DNA from: UBA1370 sp964515115
GTDB lineage: Bacteria > Patescibacteriota > Microgenomatia > UBA1400 > PJMF01
Length of the DNA: 64,000 nucleotides
Direction of reading: 5' to 3'
Assembly: GCA_964515115.1 (NCBI GenBank)
Contig: CAZESB010000002.1
Coordinates: 30,711 to 94,710 of the forward strand
In this document: in pieces, positions 1-8,532 of the stretch
How the letters are laid out: every line of letters starts with the position of its first letter
Position numbering within the stretch: position 1 is the first letter of the stretch
Made by a program: the position numbers and the translations under genes
The notes under the pieces: generated by a model
Told to the model about the DNA's origin: nothing
Database searches by the model: none
Seen by the model: only the letters and a program-made list of their open reading frames with translations

Positions 1-1153
1 GGAAAAGATATAAAACTGGCGTTAATAGCCAAGTTAACGCTGTCCATAAAAACATCAGTTTGAGGGTCTGGTTGATGGCGCCAATAGCGTTGAGGGTGTT
101 GGTGAGCGGAGTAGAAATTGCCCCCCAAGCAATACTGGCGCTAAATAAAATCAAACTAGCAGCCGCCGGTAGCCATTTGTGATAATCTGGAATCAAGGTC
201 AATAAAGGCATAATAAACAAAGACATCCCAACTATAATGGGAAAAATGACCAAGGTTATAAAGAAAAGAGATTTTTCAATGGCTTTAGCTAAGGCGGCTT
301 TATTATGCTGTAAGCGTGAAAAACTAGGAAAAGTGATGGCTAAAACATTCTGAACTGTTAAGTTATAAGGATACATTGACCAGCTTTTAGCCCACTGAAG
401 GTAACCAAATTGGCGGGTAGGAATAACCAAACCTAGCGTCAGATAAAAAAGCTGATCTTTAATTCTGGCTAGAAAATCATTAAGCTGAAATTTCACTCCA
501 AAATTAATCAGTCCCAATAATGATTGCTTATCCAGTCGAATACCAAATGGCCAAGGTTGGATTAAAGTCATCACCAAAACTCCAACAATTGAGCGGGCAA
601 TCACCGCATAGGCGTAAGCCAAAACTCCCAAGCCGTTCCAAGCCAAATAAATCAGAATGCCGTGAAAAATTAATTGCTCAAATATTTGTGGCAAGACTAA
701 TTTAGAAAACTCCAACTTTCTTTCCAAAATCACTGAAGGGATGGTTTTGAGGGTAGCCAGCGGGAAAGAGATCGCTAAAGCGTAAAGTACCCAGATACCA
801 TCAGGACCAAGTTTGTTCTGAATCAAGGTTGCCTGGCTGAGGAGTACCACTACCCCCACGATAAGCCAAGATAAAAGCTGTTGAATGGCGAAAACAGTTT
901 GTAAGTCTTTTTTGCTTGGTTCAGCCTTTTTTTGAATCAGGGAAGCGGCCAAACCAATATCGGAAAAGAAAATCAAAATGCCAATAATTTGAATAACAAT
1001 GCCATAAATCCCAAAATCCTCGGGTGAGAAAAACTTACTCAAAATTACAATAGAAATAAAGCCAATGCCTTGCAGCAGTAAAGTTCTGAAGAAATACGAA
1101 ATTGCTCCCACCAAAGATCGACGTTTGATAATCGCTAACTCAGTTTCAGGCAT
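1..1153 (-). CDS. Polysaccharide flippase (Wzx/MOP superfamily), C-terminus cut by window edge
   Basis: Reading from an ATG at 1153 gives 384 open codons that run off the left edge, so the 3' end is missing. The product is strongly hydrophobic and resembles WzxC-type flippases, which move lipid-linked glycan units across the membrane: FFSPEDFGIYG (residues 41-51), then SDIGLAASLIQKK (64-76) and a series of membrane helices. The start codon overlaps the stop of the preceding gene by 8 bases, so the two are translationally coupled. Family membership is inferred from sequence style and from the neighbouring rhamnose and LytR-type genes. The transported glycan is unknown. Confidence 0.8.
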   Translation of the reverse strand, partial: MPETELAIIKRRSLVGAISYFFRTLLLQGIGFISIVILSKFFSPEDFGIYGIVIQIIGILIFFSDIGLAASLIQKKAEPSKKDLQTVFAIQQLLSWLIVGVVVLLSQATLIQNKLGPDGIWVLYALAISFPLATLKTIPSVILERKLEFSKLVLPQIFEQLIFHGILIYLAWNGLGVLAYAYAVIARSIVGVLVMTLIQPWPFGIRLDKQSLLGLINFGVKFQLNDFLARIKDQLFYLTLGLVIPTRQFGYLQWAKSWSMYPYNLTVQNVLAITFPSFSRLQHNKAALAKAIEKSLFFITLVIFPIIVGMSLFIMPLLTLIPDYHKWLPAAASLILFSASIAWGAISTPLTNTLNAIGAINQTLKLMFLWTALTWLLTPVLYLF

Positions 1154-2837
1154 GCGCTTTTTGTCCTTTGATAAACTCAAGTGTAACGAAGAATAGCAAA
1201 ATTACCAATCCAATAGCTGAGGTCAGGTCACTTAGTCGTCTCACTTGAGTAGTTTCCAGCTTAACTTCTACCTGGTTTTCGCCCGCAGGCACTGCTACAC
1301 CAATCAGGCCAGTTTCAGTGACTCTCTTGGCAGTTTCTCTATCATTGAGATAAACTTTCCATCCGGGATAATCGGCTCTGGCAAAGATAATTGTTTGTGC
1401 TTCTTCAAAGTTGGTTTTAATTTTGGTACTAACCGAGTTGAAAGACAGCACCTCTGCTCCTGTGTACTCGCCAAAAAACTCAGTTTCAGCTGGCTGAAGA
1501 TTTTCATCAAGTTGGACAGGAATATAATCGGGTAAAACGTAGCTGAGTTCGTTTTTGATCCGCGTCTCGTCAAGGTAATAAAGCTCACTATTATCTTCTA
1601 AGTATTCGCTCGGAGCAAAATACCGCCAATTGACCAAAACTATGAGAACAGATAAGCCCACAAACGCTAATTGGCTTGACCTTGGTTTCAGTAAAGCCAA
1701 TGCGCTTGCTGAAAATAGCGCCAAGAAAAAAGTAGCAGCGCTTAACCATCTCCAAGGAAATTGAAGGTATTTCAACGGCTCAACTAAATCCCAAATAAAC
1801 TTTGACTTGCCATGAGTGAGGTAAAGGGTGATTAGAAATAAAACTGCCCAGAAAAAACTGGGGAAATAGTTTTTTCTTTTGCCACTTTTAATCATTAGCA
1901 TCACCCAACCCAGCAAGGCCAATCCCAACGCTAAAATCTGGCCAAAACCTAGAAAGAAAGAAATCTCATCATACATGCCATAGGCCGAAGCCCCATAACC
2001 CCAATTTTCCGTCAAAAATTGCTTGAGTCCCAAAAAATGCACGGCGTAATCAAAATAGCCACCCACAATAAACTCGTCCACCTTGGTGTAATTTTTCTCT
2101 AGCAAAGCCGGTACAGTATAAAATGAAGCCAACAGCGCTGCTAAACCATATCCCTTAATTAAACTAAAGACGCTTTGCCGCCATTCCAACTGCTGGTTTT
2201 GAGTGTATTTTTGCCAAATAATCATGCCTAAGGCTACTACTCCGGACAAAGGCAAAAAAATTAAAGCAGATAAATTATGGCTCAAAAGCAAGACGGTTAC
2301 TGAAAGACTCAATAATAACCAATAACGAGGACGATTTTCCCTAATAATTAAGTACAAAGACAGCAAAATCCAGGGAAAAGTCATCATTCCGAAAGCTTCA
2401 CTTAAAGCCCCGCGTACAAACAAATTGACCGCTCGATAAGGTGCCAGAGTAACGGCAGCAGCCATAAAAATTCCCGCGTATTTGCCCCAGAGTTTTTTTC
2501 CCAATAAATACATGCCTACCACAGTTACCAGGTTGGTCAACAAAAATAACAATTTTAGATTGAGTTCTAAAGGCAGCCTGCCAAAATGCAGTAGCGCGCC
2601 CAATAAATAAGGCAAGGGTGCGTAGAATTGAAACAACGGCATCCCATAACCAAAACCAAAGTTGCTACTCCATCTTGGGGGAAATTGGCCGTCGGCGAGC
2701 ATTCTGCTCATCTCACCAATTCTAGCTACATGAAGATAATCATGAACAACGAACAAACCCGGACGGAACAGCGACCAGCTCGAAGCAAAAATAATGATCA
2801 CTAAGGCAAGCGGCACAAGCAACCGTTTTAAGTTCAT
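1146..2837 (-). CDS. Large polytopic membrane protein, GT-C / PTPS-related type
   Basis: 563 residues with about a dozen hydrophobic segments and a C-terminal soluble part followed by a last helix. The N-terminus has one helix, then a conserved-looking HD pair (residues 32-33) in the first outside loop, as in GT-C fold sugar transferases that use lipid-linked donors. The pattern resembles the membrane family named after 6-pyruvoyl-tetrahydropterin synthase related proteins (Pfam PTPS_related), which has no proven biochemical role. It is first in a minus-strand unit with the flippase, which suggests a part in surface glycan assembly. The exact reaction cannot be read from sequence. Confidence 0.7.
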   Translation of the reverse strand: MNLKRLLVPLALVIIIFASSWSLFRPGLFVVHDYLHVARIGEMSRMLADGQFPPRWSSNFGFGYGMPLFQFYAPLPYLLGALLHFGRLPLELNLKLLFLLTNLVTVVGMYLLGKKLWGKYAGIFMAAAVTLAPYRAVNLFVRGALSEAFGMMTFPWILLSLYLIIRENRPRYWLLLSLSVTVLLLSHNLSALIFLPLSGVVALGMIIWQKYTQNQQLEWRQSVFSLIKGYGLAALLASFYTVPALLEKNYTKVDEFIVGGYFDYAVHFLGLKQFLTENWGYGASAYGMYDEISFFLGFGQILALGLALLGWVMLMIKSGKRKNYFPSFFWAVLFLITLYLTHGKSKFIWDLVEPLKYLQFPWRWLSAATFFLALFSASALALLKPRSSQLAFVGLSVLIVLVNWRYFAPSEYLEDNSELYYLDETRIKNELSYVLPDYIPVQLDENLQPAETEFFGEYTGAEVLSFNSVSTKIKTNFEEAQTIIFARADYPGWKVYLNDRETAKRVTETGLIGVAVPAGENQVEVKLETTQVRRLSDLTSAIGLVILLFFVTLEFIKGQKAHA

Positions 2838-2850
2838 AGAAATTATTGTA
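2838..2850 (-). promoter_or_regulatory. -10 box for the GT-C-like gene
   Basis: TACAAT at 2845-2850 (minus strand) with a possible TTATCA -35 eighteen bases upstream. Only 7 bases separate the box from the ATG at 2837, so transcription would begin at or next to the start codon. No Shine-Dalgarno is present. Confidence 0.5.
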
Positions 2851-2868
2851 ACCTAAAACAAGGAAGAG

Positions 2869-2877
2869 TGATAAGAT
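2869..2877 (+). promoter_or_regulatory. Extended -10 for the LytR-type gene
   Basis: TG-A-TAAGAT at 2869-2877, ending 13 bases before the ATG at 2891. It would give a very short leader and is divergent from the promoter at 2838-2850. Confidence 0.35.
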
Positions 2878-2890
2878 TAGAACAGCCAAT

Positions 2891-3985
2891 ATGACAAATA
2901 AAGAGCTTGTTAAAAAACTTTTAACGGTAATTTTATCCGGTCTGGCGGTAATTTTTGTTTTCACGACAGTCTTTATCGGCGGCATGGGTTTTTACCTCTA
3001 CTCTCAACTGCAAATATTTTCTGAACACTCCGGCCTGACTTTTACAGAGATGCGTGCTTTAGCTGGGGAAGCCTGGAAGGCTCCGGTGATGGCCAACAAT
3101 GATTACAAAAATATCCTGATTTTAGGTATTGATTCTCATGAAAGTCGTGGTGAAGTACCGCCGCTGACAGACACGATGATGTTGGCTGCCATGCATCTGC
3201 CAAGTGGTCAAATTAATACCTTGTCATTACCTCGGGATCTTTGGAGCGATGCCTATGCTACCAAAATTAATGCTCTTTATTACTATGGACAAGAGCGCTA
3301 CCCCAATGAGCCGGAAAGATTTCCTGCTGAAACCATGGCTGAAATGCTTGATGTACCAATCCATCATACGGTAGTAATTTCGATGAGTTCCCTGGCAGAA
3401 TTGATTGATTTAATTGGTGGCGTAGAGGTAGAGATACCTCAAGGTTTTACTGATGAGCAGTTTCCTCGCCCGGATGTTGATGTTACGGTTGAACATGATC
3501 CTACCAAACTTTATAAAACCGTAACTTTTGTGGAAGGTCCAGCAACCATGAATGGCGAGAGAGCTTTGGAATACATTCGTAGTCGTCATAGTGTTGATGA
3601 ACAAGGTCATGATTTAGCCAGGTCTGAGCGTCAACAATTAATCATTAGTTCGCTAATTCAAAAAATTATGAGCGCTCAAGTTATTTCTGATCCTGCCCTG
3701 CTGGGCAAACTTTACAAACATTACCTTAATCAATATGACCAATATCTGCCGGTAGTTGAACTAGCGGCTCTGGTTAAGCAGTTGGTGCCGGTACGACAGC
3801 AGATTTCACTCAATCCTCACTCACTGACCATTTACCCTGATGATGAAAATGGCGCTATTTGGCATCCGCCGGTGCGTGCTTATCAAAATCAGTGGGTCTA
3901 TGCTATCCGTGATCAAGATACTCTCGAAAAACAAGTCCAAAGTATTTTTGTCAATGAATCAGCTATAATTAGTCAAAGTGAATAA
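2891..3985 (+). CDS. LytR-CpsA-Psr (LCP) family glycopolymer ligase
   Basis: 364 residues: a short cytoplasmic start, one membrane helix (about 9-38) and an outside LCP domain (about 75-265). Family landmarks are visible: NILILGIDSHE, the LPRDLW strand, KINALYYYG, GGVEVEIP and the arginine-rich block ALEYIRSRHS...DLARSERQQ, which binds the pyrophosphate of the polyprenyl donor in known LCP enzymes. LCP proteins transfer undecaprenyl-linked glycopolymers to peptidoglycan or other acceptors outside the cell. Position ahead of dTDP-rhamnose genes suggests it attaches a rhamnose-containing polymer. The family call is firm; the substrate is inferred. Confidence 0.9.
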   Translation: MTNKELVKKLLTVILSGLAVIFVFTTVFIGGMGFYLYSQLQIFSEHSGLTFTEMRALAGEAWKAPVMANNDYKNILILGIDSHESRGEVPPLTDTMMLAAMHLPSGQINTLSLPRDLWSDAYATKINALYYYGQERYPNEPERFPAETMAEMLDVPIHHTVVISMSSLAELIDLIGGVEVEIPQGFTDEQFPRPDVDVTVEHDPTKLYKTVTFVEGPATMNGERALEYIRSRHSVDEQGHDLARSERQQLIISSLIQKIMSAQVISDPALLGKLYKHYLNQYDQYLPVVELAALVKQLVPVRQQISLNPHSLTIYPDDENGAIWHPPVRAYQNQWVYAIRDQDTLEKQVQSIFVNESAIISQSE

Positions 3986-3996
3986 ACTATTAAACT

Positions 3997-4167
3997 ATGG
4001 AAAAACCGCCCTTCACTCACCAGCAAGTCTTTAGATTTTTAGTTGCTCTCGTAGTAATTTTAGCCATTATTGCCGGTTATTATTATACCGTTTACGGCTA
4101 CGAAGTTAGAAAAACTACTCGTTTGGAAAAGCAAATCATACAACTTCAACAAGGAGAGACAAAATGA
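3997..4167 (+). CDS. Small single-pass membrane protein, coupled to rfbB
   Basis: A 56-codon frame from ATG 3997 to TGA 4165-4167. The protein has a polar start, one clear membrane helix (about residues 13-34, ending in GYYYTVYGY) and a charged C-terminal helix with KTTRLEKQIIQLQQ, which may form a short coiled coil. The AAGGAGAGA that serves rfbB lies inside its last codons, and its TGA overlaps the rfbB ATG (ATGA), a typical coupling arrangement. It starts 11 bases after the LCP gene. I do not recognise a family; a membrane partner of the LCP protein is possible. Confidence 0.7.
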   Translation: MEKPPFTHQQVFRFLVALVVILAIIAGYYYTVYGYEVRKTTRLEKQIIQLQQGETK

Positions 4168-5183
4168 GTCGCACGCTTTTAGTAACCGGAGGAGCCGGCT
4201 TTATTGGCTCAAATTTTATTCATTATTGGTTGAAAAAATATCCTGAAGACAAAATTATTAATTTAGACGCCCTCACCTACGCTGGTAATCTTGAAAACCT
4301 CACGGCTTTAAAAACCAACCCCAATTACACTTTTGTGGAAGGCAATATTGTTAACCGCGAGTTGGTTAATAAGATTGTCGAGGACGCGGAGATGATTGTC
4401 CATTTCGCGGCTGAGAGTCACGTAGACAGGTCAATTCTTAATCCGGCAGTATTTTTAGAAACTAATGTCATGGGCACCCAGGTTTTGTTGGACGCTGCTT
4501 TGACCCATAAAATTAAAAGATTTCATCACATTTCTACGGATGAAGTTTTCGGCACGCTGGAACTAGGCAGCGATGAGCAGTTTAACGAAAACACACCCTA
4601 TGATCCGCGTAGTCCTTACTCGGCCAGCAAAGCCAGCTCTGATCACTTAGTTCGTGCTTATGGCGAAACTTATGGCTTGCCTTTCACTATTACCAATTGC
4701 TCCAATAATTACGGTGAGTATCAGCATCCAGAAAAATTTATTGCTCTAGCTATCACTCAATTGCTTGAAAACAAAAAAGTGCCACTTTATGGCGATGGTT
4801 TGCAAGTACGTGACTGGCTGTACGTACAAGATCACTGTGCGGCCATCGAAACGGTGCTTAAGAGTGACAACATCGGTGAAACTTATTTGGTGGGTGGCTT
4901 GACTGAGGACATCCCCAATAAAGAAATTTTGGCCATGATTAGCTCACTGATGGGTGCTGGCAGTGACATGATTGAGCATGTTAAAGATCGAGCTGGTCAT
5001 GATCGACGTTACAGTGTCGATTGGTCAAAAATTAATCGCGACCTTGGTTGGGCACCTTCAGTAACTATTGAGGAGGGACTGAGCAAAACTATTGAGTGGT
5101 ACCGCGCCAATCCGCAGTGGTGGCAACCGCTCAAATTAAAGAGCCAAGACTTTTTTGCAGCTAATTATCAAACAGCAGAATGA
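4164..5183 (+). CDS. rfbB: dTDP-glucose 4,6-dehydratase
   Basis: 339 residues, the usual length. It is an extended short-chain dehydrogenase: nucleotide-binding TGGAGFIGSN (8-17), catalytic STDEVFG (Thr-Asp-Glu), YSASKASSD carrying the Tyr-x3-Lys pair, and NCSNNYGEYQHPEK, which is typical of RmlB. It converts dTDP-glucose to dTDP-4-keto-6-deoxyglucose, the second step towards dTDP-L-rhamnose. The next two genes supply the third and fourth steps. The first step (rfbA) sits far away at 49497-50228. Translation is coupled to the small membrane protein upstream. Confidence 0.95.
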   Translation: MSRTLLVTGGAGFIGSNFIHYWLKKYPEDKIINLDALTYAGNLENLTALKTNPNYTFVEGNIVNRELVNKIVEDAEMIVHFAAESHVDRSILNPAVFLETNVMGTQVLLDAALTHKIKRFHHISTDEVFGTLELGSDEQFNENTPYDPRSPYSASKASSDHLVRAYGETYGLPFTITNCSNNYGEYQHPEKFIALAITQLLENKKVPLYGDGLQVRDWLYVQDHCAAIETVLKSDNIGETYLVGGLTEDIPNKEILAMISSLMGAGSDMIEHVKDRAGHDRRYSVDWSKINRDLGWAPSVTIEEGLSKTIEWYRANPQWWQPLKLKSQDFFAANYQTAE

Positions 5184-5205
5184 GTTCAACGACAGAAAGG
5201 CGCCA

Positions 5206-5814
5206 GTGATAAGTTTTAGCTACTCAAAAGAAGAAGCGGAGGAGTTGCGACCAGGAGTATTTAGTACCAGTATTAACGGCCTTTATTACCTTCCCCACCG
5301 GATTTTTGCCGATCAGCGTGGTTTTTACACCGAGTTGGCGCGCGTTCCAGAAATTGATGAACTGACTGATGGTCAGTTTATTATCAAGCAGACCAATTTA
5401 TCAATGTCCGTGACTAATGTGGTTAGGGGCATGCACGCTGAAGATTGGAATAAATTGGCAACCGTATTGACCGGCCGATGTTTCTCTGCTCTGGCTGATG
5501 TTCGTCCTGACTCGCCTACTTTTGGCAAAGTTGAGACTTTTCTCTTTGGTCCGGATGAAAGAGAGCTGCAAGGCTCTCTTTATATTTCTCGAGGACTAGC
5601 CAATTCGTTTGCGGTGTTGGAAGGGCCGGTGTATTATCTTTACGCTGTTGACGCGCTCTACGCTGAGCGCGATCCTAATAATGATGTGGCTATTTCCCTT
5701 TTTGACGCAGATCTAGCTATCAATTGGCCAATTACTCAGGAAAAAATGATTATCTCGGAAAGAGACAGGCACTCGGTTTCGCTTAGAAATAAGTATCCGG
5801 AAAAATTTTCATGA
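5206..5814 (+). CDS. rfbC: dTDP-4-dehydrorhamnose 3,5-epimerase-like protein
   Basis: A cupin-fold RmlC-type protein of 202 residues from the GTG at 5206, which has GAAAGG five bases upstream. An earlier TTG at 5155 would need a longer overlap with rfbB and has no good ribosome site. VVRGMHAEDW holds the catalytic His of the family, in a less canonical setting than the usual RGLHYQ. The end ...ISLFDADLAINWP matches the conserved RmlC tail. The middle is divergent, so epimerase activity is likely rather than proven; a relaxed-specificity sugar epimerase is the alternative. The stop overlaps the rfbD start (ATGA). Confidence 0.8.
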   Translation: MISFSYSKEEAEELRPGVFSTSINGLYYLPHRIFADQRGFYTELARVPEIDELTDGQFIIKQTNLSMSVTNVVRGMHAEDWNKLATVLTGRCFSALADVRPDSPTFGKVETFLFGPDERELQGSLYISRGLANSFAVLEGPVYYLYAVDALYAERDPNNDVAISLFDADLAINWPITQEKMIISERDRHSVSLRNKYPEKFS

Positions 5815-6689
5815 AACAGCCCATTTTAGTCACCGGCTCCAATGGTTTGGTGGCTTCAAGTTTTATCAGCAGTTTTGGTGAAAAATACTTGATTGAGCCG
5901 GTAGATATTAGTAATGCTACTAACCCGGTTGATATTACTAACCGAGAAGCAGTGGCTCGAGTGCTGGGTGAAGCTGAAGCTAAGCACATTCTTCATTTTG
6001 CTGCTTTTACTGATGTCACTGCTGCCTGGGAACAGCGCGGTGACAAAAATGGTTTAGCCTACAAAGTTAATGTTGTTGGCACTAAAAATATTGCTGAAGA
6101 AGCCCGGAAAAACCAACAACACTTGATTCATATTTCGACCGCATATGTTTTTGATGGTGAAAAAGAAGGTCTTTACCTTGAGGATGACCCCATTCACCCC
6201 CTTGAGTGGTACGGCCAAACTAAAGCTGAAGCGGAAGCGGTGATTCAAAACATAGCCGATTTAGCTTGGACTATTCTCAGAATCGATCAACCTTTCAAGC
6301 CGGAACCATTTCCCAAAAAAGATCTGGCTCACCGAATTATTGAAGGATTACAAAACGACAATTTATACCCGCAATTTAACAATCATTTCTTCGGGCCCAC
6401 TTTTTTACCTGATTTTGCTCGAGTGCTTGATACTGTTATTTCCCAAAACTGCCTCGGTCTATATCACGCTGCTAGCGGAGAAAAATGGACTGACTATGAT
6501 TTTGCCTCAGCAATTAAAGACGCGCACGGTTTTGCGAGTGAAATTCAAGCTGGCGATCTCAATCAGTATTTAGCCAACCTCAACCGACCCTACCAAAAAA
6601 ACACCGCTTTAAACTCAGAAAAGCTTCAGCGAGAGCTAAAAATTGAGTTTACACCCATCGCCGAGGCAATTACTCAGCTTCAATACTAG
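5811..6689 (+). CDS. rfbD: dTDP-4-dehydrorhamnose reductase
   Basis: 292 residues, normal for RmlD. Glycine-rich GSNGLVASS near the N-terminus binds NAD(P)H. HFAAFTDV and STAYVFDG are typical RmlD strands, and WYGQTKAEAE supplies the Tyr-x3-Lys catalytic pair. It makes dTDP-L-rhamnose from the RfbC product. It is the last gene of the LCP-rfb unit and converges on trmD, with 13 bases between the two stops and no obvious terminator. Confidence 0.92.
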   Translation: MKQPILVTGSNGLVASSFISSFGEKYLIEPVDISNATNPVDITNREAVARVLGEAEAKHILHFAAFTDVTAAWEQRGDKNGLAYKVNVVGTKNIAEEARKNQQHLIHISTAYVFDGEKEGLYLEDDPIHPLEWYGQTKAEAEAVIQNIADLAWTILRIDQPFKPEPFPKKDLAHRIIEGLQNDNLYPQFNNHFFGPTFLPDFARVLDTVISQNCLGLYHAASGEKWTDYDFASAIKDAHGFASEIQAGDLNQYLANLNRPYQKNTALNSEKLQRELKIEFTPIAEAITQLQY

Positions 6690-6702
6690 ACTCATTGCTA
6701 AA

Positions 6703-7350
6703 CTACTGTTTCTGTTTTTCCCGCCACTCTTTAATCTTGCCGTGATCGCCGGTCATCAAAACCTCCGGCACCTCCCAACCTCGGTAATTTTGCGGCCTGG
6801 TATATTGAGGATAGCCAAGCTGGCCAGGAATCGCGTGTGATTCATCCCAAGCACTCTCTTCGTTGCCCAGCACTCCGGGAAGAAGTCGCACAACACTATC
6901 AACAATCACTGCTGCTGCCGGCTCACCACCAGTCAAAACATAATCGCCAATTCTGATTTCTTCATCAACTAAATGTTCAGCTACCCGCTCATCTACACCT
7001 TCGTAGTGACCACAAATGATCACCAACTCGTCAAGCCCAACATATTCCAAAGCTTTTTGCTGATTATATAATTTGCCTTTCGCTGAAGTGAGTACTACCT
7101 TCTTTTTGCTGCCTTGACTCCTTTTTTTAACACCCTGCAGTGCCAAATCAATTGGTTCCACCATCATCACCATACCCGGGCCACCGCCAAAAGGTCGATC
7201 ATCAGTTTTCCTGTGTTTATCCTGAGAAAAATCACGAATATCAACAATTTCAATTTCAGCCAGTTTTTGCTCCAGTGCCCGCTTCAAAATAGATTGCTCA
7301 AAAGGTGAGATGAAATAAGCCGGGAAAAGCGTTAAAATAGTGATCTTCAT
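6703..7350 (-). CDS. trmD: tRNA (guanine-37-N1)-methyltransferase
   Basis: 215 residues, close to the usual 230-250. It is a SPOUT methyltransferase: RPFGGGPGMVMM, IICGHYEGVDER and DYVLTGGEPAA form the trefoil-knot AdoMet site, and VVRLLPGVLGN follows as in other TrmD proteins. It methylates G37 of tRNAs reading CNN codons and so prevents +1 frameshifting. Unlike many bacteria, it is not next to rpsP or rplS here. A -10 box lies 9 bases upstream inside an inverted repeat at 7351-7372. Confidence 0.95.
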   Translation of the reverse strand: MKITILTLFPAYFISPFEQSILKRALEQKLAEIEIVDIRDFSQDKHRKTDDRPFGGGPGMVMMVEPIDLALQGVKKRSQGSKKKVVLTSAKGKLYNQQKALEYVGLDELVIICGHYEGVDERVAEHLVDEEIRIGDYVLTGGEPAAAVIVDSVVRLLPGVLGNEESAWDESHAIPGQLGYPQYTRPQNYRGWEVPEVLMTGDHGKIKEWREKQKQ

Positions 7351-7372
7351 GGTGAGGGTATTTTACCTCACC
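7351..7372 (-). promoter_or_regulatory. Inverted repeat around the trmD -10 box
   Basis: The arms GGTGAGG (7351-7357) and CCTCACC (7366-7372) are perfect complements separated by 8 bases. Read on the minus strand, the spacer holds TAAAAT (7360-7365), 9 bases before the trmD ATG. It could be a repressor site over the promoter, or a hairpin at the extreme 5' end of the transcript. Confidence 0.4.
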
Positions 7373-7380
7373 TTGATTCC

Positions 7381-7389
7381 TGATACTAT
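7381..7389 (+). promoter_or_regulatory. Extended -10 for the poly-proline membrane protein
   Basis: TG-A-TACTAT, ending 11 bases before the ATG at 7401. No Shine-Dalgarno precedes that ATG. Confidence 0.4.
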
Positions 7390-7400
7390 AGACGCTAGAT

Positions 7401-8477
7401 ATGAGCACCGAAGCCCCGACTGGACCGACTCTCACCCAAGTTACCCTAGTGGGCCGTAAAGTAGTGAAATACGGGGCACTGCTTTTGGTAACCCTAATGG
7501 TGTCTCGGGTAGCTATCGGCGCTTTTGCTACCTATTGGCGAGCCACTCATCCACCACCCCCACCCCCGCCTACAGTCGGTTTCGGCATCTTGCCAGCTTT
7601 GGCTTTTCCCAACCAGGACGCTACCAACAGACCCAGTTCATACAGGCTGGAAACCGCCACTGGTGGTTTAGCTGAGTTTCCCGACAGAGCCAAAGTTTTC
7701 TTCATGCCCAAACCCACTGTCAGTTTGTTAACTGATCAGGAAGCCAAAGAGCTGGCTGCTAAATTTGGTTTTGTTTTTGAGCCGCAAATTTTGAACAGCC
7801 GCACCTACCGCTGGAACAAGAACCAACCACTACAAACCACTTTTGACCTTGATATTATCAACCACCACTTTGAATTGACCACTGATTATCAAAGTCGACC
7901 CGAACTACTCATCGACAACAGCCTACCAACCAATTTTGAGGCAGTTAGGCAAGTCAAAACATTTTTAACTACTGGCCAGTTGCTGCCCTCGGACGTTGCC
8001 ACCGCTTCCGGTGAGATTACGCCGCTAAAATCACTTGGCGGTGAGCTGGTGGAGGCAGTTTCGCTTTCCGACGCCGATTTTCTTCAAGTTGATCTCAACC
8101 GTTACCCCATTGATGGCGAATACCGCATGTTCAGCCCCGAAGGCTATCGAGGAGTCATTAGCGCTCTTTTAAGCGGCAGCCTGAGAGGAAGAGATGCGGT
8201 GGTGGATCTACAGTATAAATACAATGAGGTTGATTATTTTCAGTATCACACCTATCCGCTGCGCACCAGCACTGAGGCTTGGAGAGTCTTGCAGGCGGGA
8301 GAAGGTTTTGTTGTCAACGGTAACGAGGTAGAAACGGCAGTAATCCGTTCGGTTACTCTTGGTTATTATGACTCATTTGAGGAGCAAGAATACTTGCAGC
8401 CGATTTATGTTTTTGAAGGAGACAATAATTTCATCGGCTACGTGCCAGCCATAGATTCGGAATATTTACAAAAATGA
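7401..8477 (+). CDS. Membrane-anchored protein with poly-proline linker, function unknown
   Basis: 358 residues: about 22 polar residues, one membrane helix (about 23-46), a run of seven prolines near residue 51, then a soluble domain of about 290 residues starting TVGFGILPALAFP. The domain alternates short strands and helices, with LTDQEAKELAAKFGF and many aromatic residues, and has no enzyme motif I recognise. Topology suggests an outside domain held off the membrane by the rigid proline spacer; the proline run should need elongation factor P. It stands between trmD and gltX with its own promoter. Confidence 0.7.
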   Translation: MSTEAPTGPTLTQVTLVGRKVVKYGALLLVTLMVSRVAIGAFATYWRATHPPPPPPPTVGFGILPALAFPNQDATNRPSSYRLETATGGLAEFPDRAKVFFMPKPTVSLLTDQEAKELAAKFGFVFEPQILNSRTYRWNKNQPLQTTFDLDIINHHFELTTDYQSRPELLIDNSLPTNFEAVRQVKTFLTTGQLLPSDVATASGEITPLKSLGGELVEAVSLSDADFLQVDLNRYPIDGEYRMFSPEGYRGVISALLSGSLRGRDAVVDLQYKYNEVDYFQYHTYPLRTSTEAWRVLQAGEGFVVNGNEVETAVIRSVTLGYYDSFEEQEYLQPIYVFEGDNNFIGYVPAIDSEYLQK

Positions 8478-8513
8478 TTTTCCCAACTGAGGGCGGGTTT
8501 GGAGAAACAAAAG

Positions 8514-8522
8514 TGATATAAT
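8514..8522 (+). promoter_or_regulatory. Extended -10 for gltX
   Basis: TG-A-TATAAT, a consensus extended -10, 10 bases before the ATG at 8533. There is no ribosome-binding sequence in between, so the message is probably nearly leaderless. Confidence 0.6.
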
Positions 8523-8532
8523 TTCTATTGCC

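Noticed and set aside
5155..5205. TTG start giving a 219-residue RfbC
   Set aside because: It lies deep inside rfbB without a ribosome site; GTG 5206 has GAAAGG at good spacing.
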